Assembly (NCBI RefSeq): GCF_013694245.2
Contig: NZ_CP059322.2
Coordinates: forward strand, 554,001 to 618,000
Direction of reading: 5' to 3'
Length of the DNA stretch: 64,000 nucleotides
Origin: Micromonospora ferruginea
GTDB lineage: Bacteria > Actinomycetota > Actinomycetes > Mycobacteriales > Micromonosporaceae
Shown: positions 26,821 through 35,085 of the stretch, piece after piece
Position numbering within the stretch: the first letter of the stretch is position 1
Layout of the letters: every line of letters begins with the position of its first letter
Program-made: the position numbers and the translations under genes
Notes under the pieces: generated by a model
Database searches by the model: none
Seen by the model: only the letters and a program-made list of their open reading frames with translations
What the model was told of the DNA's origin: nothing

Positions 26821-26874
26821 CCGGGAGCCGGACACGGGAGACTCCCGGACGCGGGTGGGCAGAGTCGCCCACCC
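26821..26874 (+). terminator. Paired hairpins after dnaE2
   Basis: CCGGGAG/CTCCCGG (26821-26848) and GGGTGGGC/GCCCACCC (26853-26874, 6-nt loop) follow the dnaE2 stop within 80 bp. Probably a terminator region before the small gene at 26893. Confidence 0.5.
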
Positions 26875-26892
26875 CGGTATGGGGGATGAACG

Positions 26893-27072
26893 ATGACCTT
26901 TCACAGCACGTACCCCGGCGGCGTGGCCAACGCCCGGCGGACCCGTCTCGGCGCCGGGTGGGCGCCCACCCACGAGATCGAGCCGCGCGAGCACCAGGTG
27001 ACCGACGGCCCGGTGGCCAACACGCAGCGCTCCCGCGCCGAGGAGGACCCGGCCGGCGGCGGCGAGTCCTGA
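26893..27072 (+). CDS. Small conserved-looking protein, 59 aa, unknown function
   Basis: ATG 26893 encodes MTFHSTYPGGVANARRTRL and ends SRAEEDPAGGGES. All but two codons end in G or C, a strong coding signal for this genome. The two halves contain related units, GVANARRTR and GPVANTQRSR. There is no signal peptide, membrane helix or cysteine. It lies alone between dnaE2 and a methyltransferase, 96 bp after the first. I do not recognise a family; it could be a small DNA- or RNA-binding protein by composition only. Confidence 0.6.
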   Translation: MTFHSTYPGGVANARRTRLGAGWAPTHEIEPREHQVTDGPVANTQRSRAEEDPAGGGES

Positions 27073-27091
27073 CACCGGGCCGGGCCATGGT

Positions 27092-27104
27092 TACGCTCGG
27101 CGGC
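27092..27104 (+). promoter_or_regulatory. Leaderless -10 of the methyltransferase gene
   Basis: TACGCT (27092-27097) ends 7 nt before GTG 27105. It favours that start over ATG 27087, which would place the box inside the gene. Confidence 0.5.
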
Positions 27105-27836
27105 GTGGAGCAGACCCGAACCCTCACCCCCCGCACCGCCGTGATCTGGGCGGTGCTCCGGGCCGAGCTGGACCGGCGGGCCGGCGAACGCCTCTCCGTG
27201 CTCGACGTCGGCGGCGGGACCGGCGGCTTCGCCGTCCCGCTCGCCGAGGCCGGCCACCGGGTCACCGTGGTCGACGCCAGCCCCGACGCGCTCGCCGCGC
27301 TGACCCGCCGGGCCGCCGAGGCCGGGGTCGCCGATCGGGTACGCGCGACGCAGGGCGACGCCGACGCGCTCACCGGGCTGGTCGAGCCGGCCTCCGTGGA
27401 CCTGGTGCTCTGCCACTCCGTGCTGGAGGTGGTCGACGCCCCGGAGCCGGTGATCGCGGCGCTGGCCGGCGCGCTGCGCCCGGGTGGCGCGGCCAGCGTG
27501 CTGGTCGCCGCGCGGGCCGCCGCCGTGCTCGGCCGGGCGATGAACGGCCAGCTCGACGCCGCCGCCGCGCTCGCCGCCGACCCGCACGGCACCGCCGGCG
27601 GCCGGGACACCCTGCGCCGCCGCTACGACGCCGAGGGCGCGGACGCGCTGCTCACCGCCGCCGGGCTCGCCGTCGAGGAGATCCACGGGGTACGCGTCCT
27701 CGCCGACCTGCTGCCGGCCGCGGTGGCCGACGGTCAGCCGGCCGCCCTGCTCGACCTGGAGTACGCCCTGGCGGCGAAGCCGCCGTACCGCGATCTCGCC
27801 GCCCAACTGCACCTGTTCGCCCGCCGCCCGGCATGA
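27105..27836 (+). CDS. Class I SAM-dependent methyltransferase
   Basis: 243 aa from GTG 27105 (VEQTRTLTPRTAV); ATG 27087 is the alternative. The SAM-binding motif I is VLDVGGGTGGFAVPLAEAG; the acidic strand 2 end is VTVVDASPDAL; motif II region QGDADAL; then LCHSVLEVVDAPEP. The substrate is unknown. The stop overlaps the next gene start by 4 bp (ATGA), so the two are co-translated. Confidence 0.85.
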   Translation: MEQTRTLTPRTAVIWAVLRAELDRRAGERLSVLDVGGGTGGFAVPLAEAGHRVTVVDASPDALAALTRRAAEAGVADRVRATQGDADALTGLVEPASVDLVLCHSVLEVVDAPEPVIAALAGALRPGGAASVLVAARAAAVLGRAMNGQLDAAAALAADPHGTAGGRDTLRRRYDAEGADALLTAAGLAVEEIHGVRVLADLLPAAVADGQPAALLDLEYALAAKPPYRDLAAQLHLFARRPA

Positions 27837-28996
27837 CCGCCCCGGCCCCGGGGCCGCTGGAGCGGGTCGCGCCCCGCTACGGCGGTGGCAGCCTGGTCGA
27901 CGTGCTGCCCAGCGCGTTGTCGCTGTTCGGTGTCCCGGGCGCGGTCGACCTGCTGGGCCTGACCCCCCGGCTGGCCGGGGTACGCCGGCTCGCCGTGCTG
28001 CTGGTCGACGGGCTCGGCTGGTACCAGATCCCCACCGCCGCGCCGTACGCGCCGACGCTGGCCGGGCTGGCCGCCACCACCGGCTCCCCGCTCACCGCGG
28101 GTTTCCCCTCCACGACCCCGACCAGCCTGGTCGGCCTCGGCGCCGGCGTCGCGCCGGGCGTGCACGGGGTGCTCGGCTTCACCGTCCGGGTGCCCGGCAC
28201 CGACCGGGTGCTCACCCACGTCGACTGGGCCGGCGACCCGGACCCGTCCCGCTGGCAGCCGGTCCCCACCTGGTACGAGCGGGCCCGCGCGGCCGGGGTG
28301 GCGGTGACCGTGGTGAGCCGCCCCGAGTTCGCCGGCAGCGGCCTCACCCTGGCCGCCAACCGGGGCGGCGACTACCGGGGCGCGGCCGGGGTCGACGCGC
28401 TGGCCACCCGGATGCTGGCCGCGCTGGCCGCCGGCGCGGGGCCCACCCTGGTCTCCGGCTACCACCCGGACCTGGACCGGCACGGGCACCTCAGCGGCGT
28501 CGACTCGGCGCCGTGGCGGTCGGCCGCCGCCGAGGTGGACGCGCTGCTGGCCCGGCTGCTCGACGGGCTGCCGCCGGACGCCGCGCTGCTGGTCACCGCC
28601 GACCACGGCCAGCTCGACGTCCCCGCCGGGCACCGGATCGACCTGGACGCCGACGCCCGGCTGCGGGCCGGGGTCCGGGTGGTGGCCGGTGAGCCCCGGG
28701 TCCGCTACCTGCACGTCGAGCCGGGCGCGGAGGCCGACGTGGTGGCCGCCTGGACGGCGGTGCTGGGCGGCGCGGCGGACGTGCTGACCCGGGCGGAGGC
28801 GGTGGCGACCGGCTGGTTCGGGCCGGTGCCGGAGGCGCACCTGGCCCGGATCGGCGACGTGGTGGTGGTCTGCCGGGACACGTACGCGGTGACCGCCACC
28901 CGCTCGGAGCCGCCGATGGTGTCGCGGCTGGTGGCGTACCACGGCGCGGACACCGCCGCGGAGATGACCGTGCCGCTGCTGGTGGTCCGGGGCTGA
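27833..28996 (+). CDS. Alkaline phosphatase superfamily (nucleotide pyrophosphatase/phosphodiesterase-like) protein
   Basis: 387 aa. Metal and nucleophile regions of the type I phosphodiesterase fold: LLVDGLGWYQ (Asp), AGFPSTTPTSLVGL (Thr/Ser nucleophile), GYHPDLDRHGHLSG (Asp, His), and VTADHGQLDVP (Asp-His). No signal peptide is seen, so it is probably cytosolic. The actinobacterial orthologue family is poorly characterised. It is coupled to the methyltransferase upstream. Confidence 0.85.
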   Translation: MTAPAPGPLERVAPRYGGGSLVDVLPSALSLFGVPGAVDLLGLTPRLAGVRRLAVLLVDGLGWYQIPTAAPYAPTLAGLAATTGSPLTAGFPSTTPTSLVGLGAGVAPGVHGVLGFTVRVPGTDRVLTHVDWAGDPDPSRWQPVPTWYERARAAGVAVTVVSRPEFAGSGLTLAANRGGDYRGAAGVDALATRMLAALAAGAGPTLVSGYHPDLDRHGHLSGVDSAPWRSAAAEVDALLARLLDGLPPDAALLVTADHGQLDVPAGHRIDLDADARLRAGVRVVAGEPRVRYLHVEPGAEADVVAAWTAVLGGAADVLTRAEAVATGWFGPVPEAHLARIGDVVVVCRDTYAVTATRSEPPMVSRLVAYHGADTAAEMTVPLLVVRG

Positions 28997-29022
28997 CCGA
29001 CGCGGGTGTCGGACCGGCGGGC

Positions 29023-29035
29023 TAGCCTGCGGGGC
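29023..29035 (+). promoter_or_regulatory. Leaderless -10 of dinB
   Basis: TAGCCT (29023-29028) ends 7 nt before ATG 29036. I see no LexA box in the 39-bp gap to the preceding stop. Confidence 0.55.
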
Positions 29036-30295
29036 ATGGGTCGCAGCCAGTCGTTGCCCCGGGGTGGCGATCCGCGCTTCGGGCCGGACGCCGACGACAC
29101 CGGCTGTTCCATCCTGCACGTCGACATGGACGCGTTCTTCGCCTCGGTGGAGGTCCGCCGCCGCCCCGAGCTGCGCGGCCGGCCGGTGGTGGTGGGCGGT
29201 GTCGGCCCGCGCGGCGTGGTCAGCTCGGCCAGCTACGAGGCGCGCCGGCACGGGGTCCGCAGCGCCATGCCCACCGCCCGGGCCCGCGCGCTCTGCCCGG
29301 GCGCGGTCTACCTGCCGCCCGACTTCGCCGCCTACTCGGAGGCGTCCCGGGCGGTCATGCGGATCTTCCGCGACGTCACCCCGCTGGTCGAGCCGCTCTC
29401 GTTGGACGAGGCGTTCCTCGACGTGGCCGGCGCCCGGCGACTGTTCGGCCGGCCGGCGGCCATCGCCGCGCTGATCCGCCGCCGGGTCGCCGAGGAGCAG
29501 CGGCTGACCTGCTCGGTGGGGGTGGCGTCGAGCAAGTTCGTGGCCAAGCTGGGCTCTACCCGGGCCAAGCCGGACGGCCTGCTCGTGGTGCCCGCCGACC
29601 GGGTGCTGGACTTCCTGCACCCGCTGCCGGTGTCGGCGTTGTGGGGCGTGGGGGAGCGGTCGGCGGAGGCGTTGCGCCGGCTCGGCCTGCGCACCGTGCG
29701 CGATCTGGCCGAGGCGCCGTCCGGCCTGCTGCGCCGGGCGGTGGGCGAGGCGTCCGCCGCGCACCTGCACGAGCTGGCCTGGGGGCGGGACCCGCGCGGG
29801 GTGTCCCCGGAGCACGTGGAGAAGTCGATCGGCGCGGAGACCACGTTCGAGACCGACGTGACCGACCCGGGCGAGATCCGGCGGGCCCTGCTCGCGCTCG
29901 CCGACAAGGCCGGCGTCCGGTTGCGGGCGGCCGGGCAGGTGGGCCGGACGGTGTCGCTGAAGGTCCGGTTCGCCGACTTCCGCACGATCAGTCGCGCCCG
30001 CACCCTCGCCGTGCCGACCGACACCGCCCGGGAGATGTTCGACACTGCCTGGGCGCTCTGGGGCGTTCTCGCCCCGACCGAGCCGGTGCGTCTGGTCGGC
30101 GTACGGATGGAGGGGCTCGCCCCGGCGCAGGAGACGCCACGGCAGCTCACCCTGGGTGAGCCGGAGCGGGGTTGGCGGGAGGCGGAGGCCGCGGCGGACG
30201 CGGCGGCCGCCCGATTCGGGCGGTCCGTCATAGGTCCGGCCAGTCTTCTCGGGCGGCGCGAGCAGCGCCGAGTCGAAAAACCGACCCGGCCGTAG
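29036..30295 (+). CDS. dinB: DNA polymerase IV (Y family)
   Basis: Translesion polymerase, 419 aa. Unlike imuB it has the active carboxylates: ILHVDMDAFFASVEV (about residue 34) and LSLDEAFLDVAG. Steric gate area and YEARRHGVRSAMP are typical. HhH motif LWGVGERSAEALRRLGL. The C-terminal little-finger is present; a possible clamp motif QLTLGE follows near residue 376. Together with imuB and dnaE2 it makes this 10-kb stretch a translesion synthesis locus. Confidence 0.95.
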   Translation: MGRSQSLPRGGDPRFGPDADDTGCSILHVDMDAFFASVEVRRRPELRGRPVVVGGVGPRGVVSSASYEARRHGVRSAMPTARARALCPGAVYLPPDFAAYSEASRAVMRIFRDVTPLVEPLSLDEAFLDVAGARRLFGRPAAIAALIRRRVAEEQRLTCSVGVASSKFVAKLGSTRAKPDGLLVVPADRVLDFLHPLPVSALWGVGERSAEALRRLGLRTVRDLAEAPSGLLRRAVGEASAAHLHELAWGRDPRGVSPEHVEKSIGAETTFETDVTDPGEIRRALLALADKAGVRLRAAGQVGRTVSLKVRFADFRTISRARTLAVPTDTAREMFDTAWALWGVLAPTEPVRLVGVRMEGLAPAQETPRQLTLGEPERGWREAEAAADAAAARFGRSVIGPASLLGRREQRRVEKPTRP

Positions 30296-30410
30296 GTCGT
30301 CCCGCTTTCCGACGCGCGAGGGCCCTCGTAGACTTGCGGGTAAGCAGCCGGCTGGCTGCCACGGTCTGTCGGCCCGACCGGGCCGACCAACGTGACCGGG
30401 GAGGAGTGCC

Positions 30411-30812
30411 GTGCCGCTCTCGGAGCACGAGCAGCGGCTGTTCGAGCAGATCGAGCGGTCGCTTGCCGAGGATCCCAAGTTCGCCTCGGCCGTGCGCGCC
30501 AGCGACCCGCGCTTCCACGCGCGGCGTCGCGTGCTCGTCGCTGCCGGCGTGGTCGTCGCTGGTCTGGCCCTGTTGATCTACGGGGCCGTGATCAAGATTC
30601 CTGCGGTGGCCGTGGCGGGCTTCGTCGTCATGCTGGCCTCGTTGGGCTACGCGGTGCAGTCGCACCGCCGATCCCAGTCGCCCGACCTGCACGTGGTCGG
30701 CGGCACGACGACGAGCCGGCGTCGTCCCCGTGGCCGCAGCGGCGGTCGCCGGGGCTCCTTCCTCGACCGGATGGAGGACCGCTGGCGGCAGCGCCCGGAG
30801 GGCCACCGCTGA
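30411..30812 (+). CDS. DUF3040 small membrane protein
   Basis: 133 aa from GTG 30411, preceded by GGGAGGAG. The N-terminus PLSEHEQRLFEQIERSL is the DUF3040 signature, followed by LAEDPKFASAVRA. Two membrane helices follow (about 42-60 and 63-81), then a basic C-terminal tail (RRRPRGRSGGRRG). The function is unknown; in actinobacteria the family is common near cell-division genes. Confidence 0.9.
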   Translation: MPLSEHEQRLFEQIERSLAEDPKFASAVRASDPRFHARRRVLVAAGVVVAGLALLIYGAVIKIPAVAVAGFVVMLASLGYAVQSHRRSQSPDLHVVGGTTTSRRRPRGRSGGRRGSFLDRMEDRWRQRPEGHR

Positions 30813-30844
30813 CCACGCCCGGTCCCTGACCCGGGCCGGGCGAC

Positions 30845-30896
30845 GACGGGGCCGGCGTGCTCGCCGACACTCGTCGGCGAGCACGCCGGCCCCGTC
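30845..30896 (+). terminator. Very strong terminator hairpin after the DUF3040 gene
   Basis: A perfect 24-bp stem (30845-30868 with 30873-30896) and a 4-nt ACTC loop; arms begin GACGGGGCCGGCG and end CGCCGGCCCCGTC. It is the longest perfect stem in the window. Confidence 0.85.
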
Positions 30897-31048
30897 ATGC
30901 CCGTGCCCACTTGTGTCTCACTCCGCCGGTGCTCGCCGCACCCGTCCTCGCCGCGCCCGTGCTCGTCCCGGGCCGTTCCGCACCGGGAGTGCCCCCGCCG
31001 CCGCCAACCCACGTGCGTCGGCGCATCGCCTTCTCGCCCCGGCTTCAT

Positions 31049-31120
31049 CGATCTTGGAGTTGTGGCGCCCAGATTCGCCCGCTTCACGCCACTAAATGCG
31101 GCACCACAACTCCAAGATCG
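31049..31120. repeat. Palindrome, GATCTTGGAGTTGTGG family
   Basis: CGATCTTGGAGTTGTGG (31049-31065) and CCACAACTCCAAGATCG (31104-31120) form a perfect 17-bp stem with a 38-nt interior. No other copy was seen in the window, though its outer GATCTTGG/CCAAGATC is shared with the next family. Confidence 0.85.
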
Positions 31121-31149
31121 GCGCGGGACTGGCGCATGGGAAGGGCGGC

Positions 31150-31197
31150 GATCTTGGTACGAAGGTGCCCCCGGAGGGGCTGTTTCGTACCAAGATC
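31150..31197. repeat. Palindrome, GATCTTGGTACGAA family, copy 2
   Basis: GATCTTGGTACGAA (31150-31163) and TTCGTACCAAGATC (31184-31197); the interior GCCCCCGGAGGGGC is also self-complementary. Same element as 23363-23412. Confidence 0.9.
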
Positions 31198-31223
31198 TCC
31201 AAGCGCCGAGCATCCGCCCTCGT

Positions 31224-31278
31224 GATCAAGGAGTTCGCGTCAGGAACTCGCGCGGGTGGTCACGCGAAGCCCTTGATC
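31224..31278. repeat. Palindrome, GATCAAGG..TTCGCGT family
   Basis: GATCAAGGAGTTCGCGT (31224-31240) and ACGCGAAGCCCTTGATC (31262-31278) pair except for two central bases. Apart from this, the 30845 terminator and the two palindromes before it, I see nothing else in the gene-free stretch 30813-31303. Confidence 0.8.
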
Positions 31279-31303
31279 GATGAGGGCTGGTGGGAGTGGT
31301 GGG

Positions 31304-33769
31304 TCAGCGGGCCGGGCGGCCCGCCAGCAGGCGACGCGGGCTCCAGCGGGTCATCCACAGCCGGGCCTGCCCGCTGGTGGTGACCAGCCGGGCCGACCGC
31401 TCGGCCAGGGCGGTCCGCCACCGCATCAGCACCGACGGCGGCAGCACCGCCGCCAGCAGCCGGGTACGCCGGTCCGCGCGCGCGGCGAGCGCCCCGCGTA
31501 CCGTGCGCAGCGCGGGCTGCAACTCGGCTTCGGTGAGCGGCTCGCGGGCGTAGCGGGCCCGCTCCTCGGCCCGGCCCAGCAGCCGCACCCCGGTCGCCGC
31601 GCCGGCGTCCTCGACCAGCGCCTCCCGGGTCAACCGCTCGGCGGTCGCCCGCGGGGTCTCGGTGCCGTCGACCGGGACGTGGAAGTCCACCAGCGTGTCC
31701 AGCAACTCGTCCCAGGCGGCGTGCGCGTCGGCGCGGGCCGCCTCGGCGTCCACCCCGACCACGATCTCGCGGGCCACGCCCCGTTGACCGGGTACGGCCA
31801 CCGCGGTGGCGGTCGGCGCGGTCGCCCGGACCCGGCGCCGGCGACGCAGCGCCGAGCGGCGCAGGGCCGGCAGGGCGAGCAGCGCCAGCAGCGCGAGCGC
31901 CCCGGCCAGCCACCACGGCCAGACCGCGTCCCGCTGGGTCGGACCGCTCTCGCCGACCGCCAGACCCTGGTCGGCGTCCTTGTCGAGCCGGTCCGGCTCG
32001 TTCGGCCCGGCCGACGGGTTCGCCGCGTCGGGCGCGGCGCTGCTGCCCGGCGCCGGGGCGATCTCCTCCGGCGCGTCGGTGTCCGGGGCCCAGGTGGACC
32101 GGACCGAGCCGGGGATGCTGGCGGCCGGGGTGGCGTCGAACGGCACCCAGCCGATCCCGCCGAAGTAGACCTCGGTCCAGGCGTGCAGGTTCTGGTTGGT
32201 CAGCACGTACGTGCCACCGTCGACGTTGCTGCCGTTGGTGAACCCGACCGCCACCCGGGCCGGCACACCGGCGGCCCGCACCAGCCAGGCCATCGCGGCG
32301 GCGTACTGCTGGCAGTAGCCGACCTTGGTGGCGAGGAAGTCGGTGATGTCCGCGCCGCTGCTGCCGTTGCGGGTGGAGAGCGCGTAGGTGAAGCCGTTCT
32401 CCACCGAGAAGTAGTCGTAGACCGCCCGGACCTTGTCGTAGTTGGTCTCCTTGCCCCGGGTGAGCCGATCCACCAGCCGGTCGACGTCCGGGATCGTCGG
32501 CGTGGCGGTCTGCTGCCGCATCACCGCGCTCTCCGACGGCGGGGCCGGCGCGGCGCGCAGCGCCCCCGGGCTGAACGTCGACCGCACGTAGTCGAACGAG
32601 TAGCGCTTGCCGCGCGCGTTGTCCCGGTTGGAGAAGACCACCTGCTGGTTGGGGTCGTAGCGCCAGTTGCCGTTCAGGTCCTCGGTGCGGACCGGCTCGG
32701 CGTAGACCGGCAGCAGCGGCATGTTGAGGTTCTTCGTCACCTCGACCGTGGCCCGGTAGGTGCGCTGCTCGACCCCGCGGGGGGAGCGCTCGGCCGGGTC
32801 GGGCAGGTCGCGGGTGACCGGCTGCCCGGTCGGCACGCGGGCCTGGAAGCCGCTCGGCCGCAGGTCGTCCACCACGCCCAGGCGCAGGTAGAACGGGTTG
32901 GGCTCGTTGGTGGTGACCTTGACCAGGTCGAATCGTTCGCTCTGGTTGAGCTGGCCGCTCAGCGCGGCGAACAGGTCGATCCGGCCGGTGCTGCCGCCCT
33001 GGCCGGGGCGTCCGGTGCCGTCGCCGGGGCCGGCGCCGACGTTGCTCATCAGGCCGCCGGTCATCCCCGGCACCGCCAGCGGCAGCACCACCGCCACCAG
33101 CACGCCGACCACGGCCAGCCGGCGACCCGCCGCGGCCAGCGGCGACGCCTCCCAGACGTCGACGTCGCGCCCCTCGCCGGTGAACCGGCGGCCGAACCGG
33201 CGCACCCGGTCGACGTTGTCGGTCACCAGCAGCCACAGGTAGCCGGCGGCGCCCACCACGAACGGGGTGGCGGGGACGCTGTCCACGTAGACCGCCACCG
33301 GCACCGAGTAGATGGCCAGCATCGGCAGCCCGGCCAGCGCCGGCCGGCGCAGCCCGACCGCGAGCACGTCGACCACCACGGCCACCGCGCCGATGCCGAG
33401 CACGGCGAGGAAGAGCAGCGAGTCGACGTCGGGAACCTTGACGCCGTACGCGCGCATGTCCTGCAACGAGGTCTGGAGCAGGTCGCCGAAGTGGGCGAAC
33501 GTGGCCGGGGTGGGCACGAACGCGAGCAGCTCGGTGCCGCCGGGGAAGACCCACGTCAGGCCGAGGGTCAGGCCGGCCAGCATGGCCAGTAGCTGACCCC
33601 ACAGCGGGAACCGGCCCAACCGGCTCAGCGCCGCCGCGCCGGCCACCACGGAGACCACGATGGCCGCCTGGACCAGCCACGTCCAGCGCTCGAAGATCGC
33701 CGACAGCGGTGCCGCCGCCAGCAGGGTCGCCGCGGCGGCGACGAAACCGATGTTGCGGTGCGGGGTCAC
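31304..33769 (-). CDS. TgpA-like membrane transglutaminase-domain protein
   Basis: 821 aa from GTG 33769. Six to seven N-terminal helices (to about residue 245) are followed by an extracytoplasmic DUF3488-type region and a transglutaminase-like cysteine protease fold with the triad Cys (VGYCQQYAAAMAWLVRAAG), His (NLHAWTEVYF) and Asp (GWVPFDATP). A single helix (about residues 620-640) and a cytosolic C-terminal region with DUF4129 character end the protein. Last gene of the MoxR/DUF58 operon, 16 bp behind DUF58. The family is thought to act on envelope proteins or peptides; the substrate is unknown. Confidence 0.88.
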   Translation of the reverse strand: MTPHRNIGFVAAAATLLAAAPLSAIFERWTWLVQAAIVVSVVAGAAALSRLGRFPLWGQLLAMLAGLTLGLTWVFPGGTELLAFVPTPATFAHFGDLLQTSLQDMRAYGVKVPDVDSLLFLAVLGIGAVAVVVDVLAVGLRRPALAGLPMLAIYSVPVAVYVDSVPATPFVVGAAGYLWLLVTDNVDRVRRFGRRFTGEGRDVDVWEASPLAAAGRRLAVVGVLVAVVLPLAVPGMTGGLMSNVGAGPGDGTGRPGQGGSTGRIDLFAALSGQLNQSERFDLVKVTTNEPNPFYLRLGVVDDLRPSGFQARVPTGQPVTRDLPDPAERSPRGVEQRTYRATVEVTKNLNMPLLPVYAEPVRTEDLNGNWRYDPNQQVVFSNRDNARGKRYSFDYVRSTFSPGALRAAPAPPSESAVMRQQTATPTIPDVDRLVDRLTRGKETNYDKVRAVYDYFSVENGFTYALSTRNGSSGADITDFLATKVGYCQQYAAAMAWLVRAAGVPARVAVGFTNGSNVDGGTYVLTNQNLHAWTEVYFGGIGWVPFDATPAASIPGSVRSTWAPDTDAPEEIAPAPGSSAAPDAANPSAGPNEPDRLDKDADQGLAVGESGPTQRDAVWPWWLAGALALLALLALPALRRSALRRRRRVRATAPTATAVAVPGQRGVAREIVVGVDAEAARADAHAAWDELLDTLVDFHVPVDGTETPRATAERLTREALVEDAGAATGVRLLGRAEERARYAREPLTEAELQPALRTVRGALAARADRRTRLLAAVLPPSVLMRWRTALAERSARLVTTSGQARLWMTRWSPRRLLAGRPAR

Positions 33770-33785
33770 CGAATCGTCCTTCCGG

Positions 33786-35084
33786 TCATCGCATGCCGCC
33801 GGCGACCGTCTCGGCCAGCGCCGCCCGCAGGGCGAAGCCCTGGGAGCCGCGGCCGGCCTGCGGCCACAGCGCCGGCAGCCGGTTGCCGTGCTCCACCCCG
33901 ATGACCCGCCAGCCGCTCTGCAGCAGGGCGAGGGCGGAGCTGCCGTGCGACCGCTCCGCCTCGACCCGGGCCTTGGGTGGCAGGTTCAGCCAGGTGTTGC
34001 TGTCGAGCAGGAACGCCACGCAGGTGGCGCCGTTGCCACGCAGCCCGGCCAGCAGCTCCGCCTCGGCATCGCCGAGCGTGCCGAACAACGCGATGATCAG
34101 GCCGCCGTCGGCCCGCTGCCGGACCTGCTGCACCAGCGTGGTGATCTCGCCGCGCCGGTCCAGGTGCACCTCGGCGAGATGGTCGAGAAGCACCCCCTCG
34201 CCGCCGGCCTCGGTGGCATCGACGTCCACGCCGTTGCCGGTGACCAGGCGCAGCTTGTAGCCGGCCTGACGCAGGTGCACGGCGATGCTGGCGGCGGCCG
34301 AGACGGACCACTCGAAACTGGCCGTCGGCCCCTCGCCGCGGTGGCCGCCGGCCCGGGTGTCCAGCACCACGGTGGCCCGGCTCTCCCACGGCTGCTCCTC
34401 GCGGCGCACCATCAGCTCACCGGTGCGCGCGGTGGACTTCCAGTGCACCCGGCGCAGGTCGTCGCCCATCCGGTACTCCCGGGTGGCGGCGTCGTCCTCG
34501 CCGTGCACCGCGACCGAGCGGGCCCGGCTGTCGCCGCTGCCGGCGTACTCGCCCGGCAGCCGCACCGAGGGCAGCGGGGTGACCTGCGGGATCACGGTGA
34601 GGTGGTCGGTGCTGGGGAACGACCGGGTCAGCTCGCACAGCCCGAACGGGTCGGTCAGCCGGATCACCAGCGGGCCCACCTCGTAGCGGCCGCGCACGTC
34701 GGCGCGGACCGTGTACGCCACGGAGCTGGCCTGGTGCGCGCCGAGCCGTTCCAGCACCACCCGGGGCCGGCTGCCCAGCGCGTAGGGCAGGCGGTCCTCC
34801 AGCAGCAGGGTGCCGGTGGGCAGCCGGGACAGGTTCTGCAGCCGCAGCACCACCCGGGAGCTGGAGCCGACCGGCACCCGGTGCGGCTCCAGCGTGCGGT
34901 GACAGGCGAGCTTGTAGCGGCTGCGTCCCACGTACGCGGCGGCGAGCAGCGGCAGGACGGCGAGCAGGACGGCCACCCGGAGCAGGTCCTTCTCGCCGAG
35001 GATGGCGGCGGAGATCGCGGCGGCGACCGCGGCCGCCAGGAAGGATCGGCCGCGGGTGGTCAGCCCACGCAGGCCGTCACGCAC
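33786..35084 (-). CDS. DUF58 (vWA-like) membrane protein
   Basis: 432 aa from GTG 35084. Two N-terminal helices (about residues 14-50), a beta-rich region and the DUF58 signature YRMGDDLRRVHWKSTARTGE. The vWA-like fold probably has a MIDAS-type site (VVLDTRAGG). It is the usual partner of MoxR ATPases and transglutaminase proteins, proposed to act as an assembly or regulatory unit at the membrane. One base separates it from the MoxR stop. Confidence 0.9.
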   Translation of the reverse strand: MRDGLRGLTTRGRSFLAAAVAAAISAAILGEKDLLRVAVLLAVLPLLAAAYVGRSRYKLACHRTLEPHRVPVGSSSRVVLRLQNLSRLPTGTLLLEDRLPYALGSRPRVVLERLGAHQASSVAYTVRADVRGRYEVGPLVIRLTDPFGLCELTRSFPSTDHLTVIPQVTPLPSVRLPGEYAGSGDSRARSVAVHGEDDAATREYRMGDDLRRVHWKSTARTGELMVRREEQPWESRATVVLDTRAGGHRGEGPTASFEWSVSAAASIAVHLRQAGYKLRLVTGNGVDVDATEAGGEGVLLDHLAEVHLDRRGEITTLVQQVRQRADGGLIIALFGTLGDAEAELLAGLRGNGATCVAFLLDSNTWLNLPPKARVEAERSHGSSALALLQSGWRVIGVEHGNRLPALWPQAGRGSQGFALRAALAETVAGGMR

Positions 35085-35085
35085 G

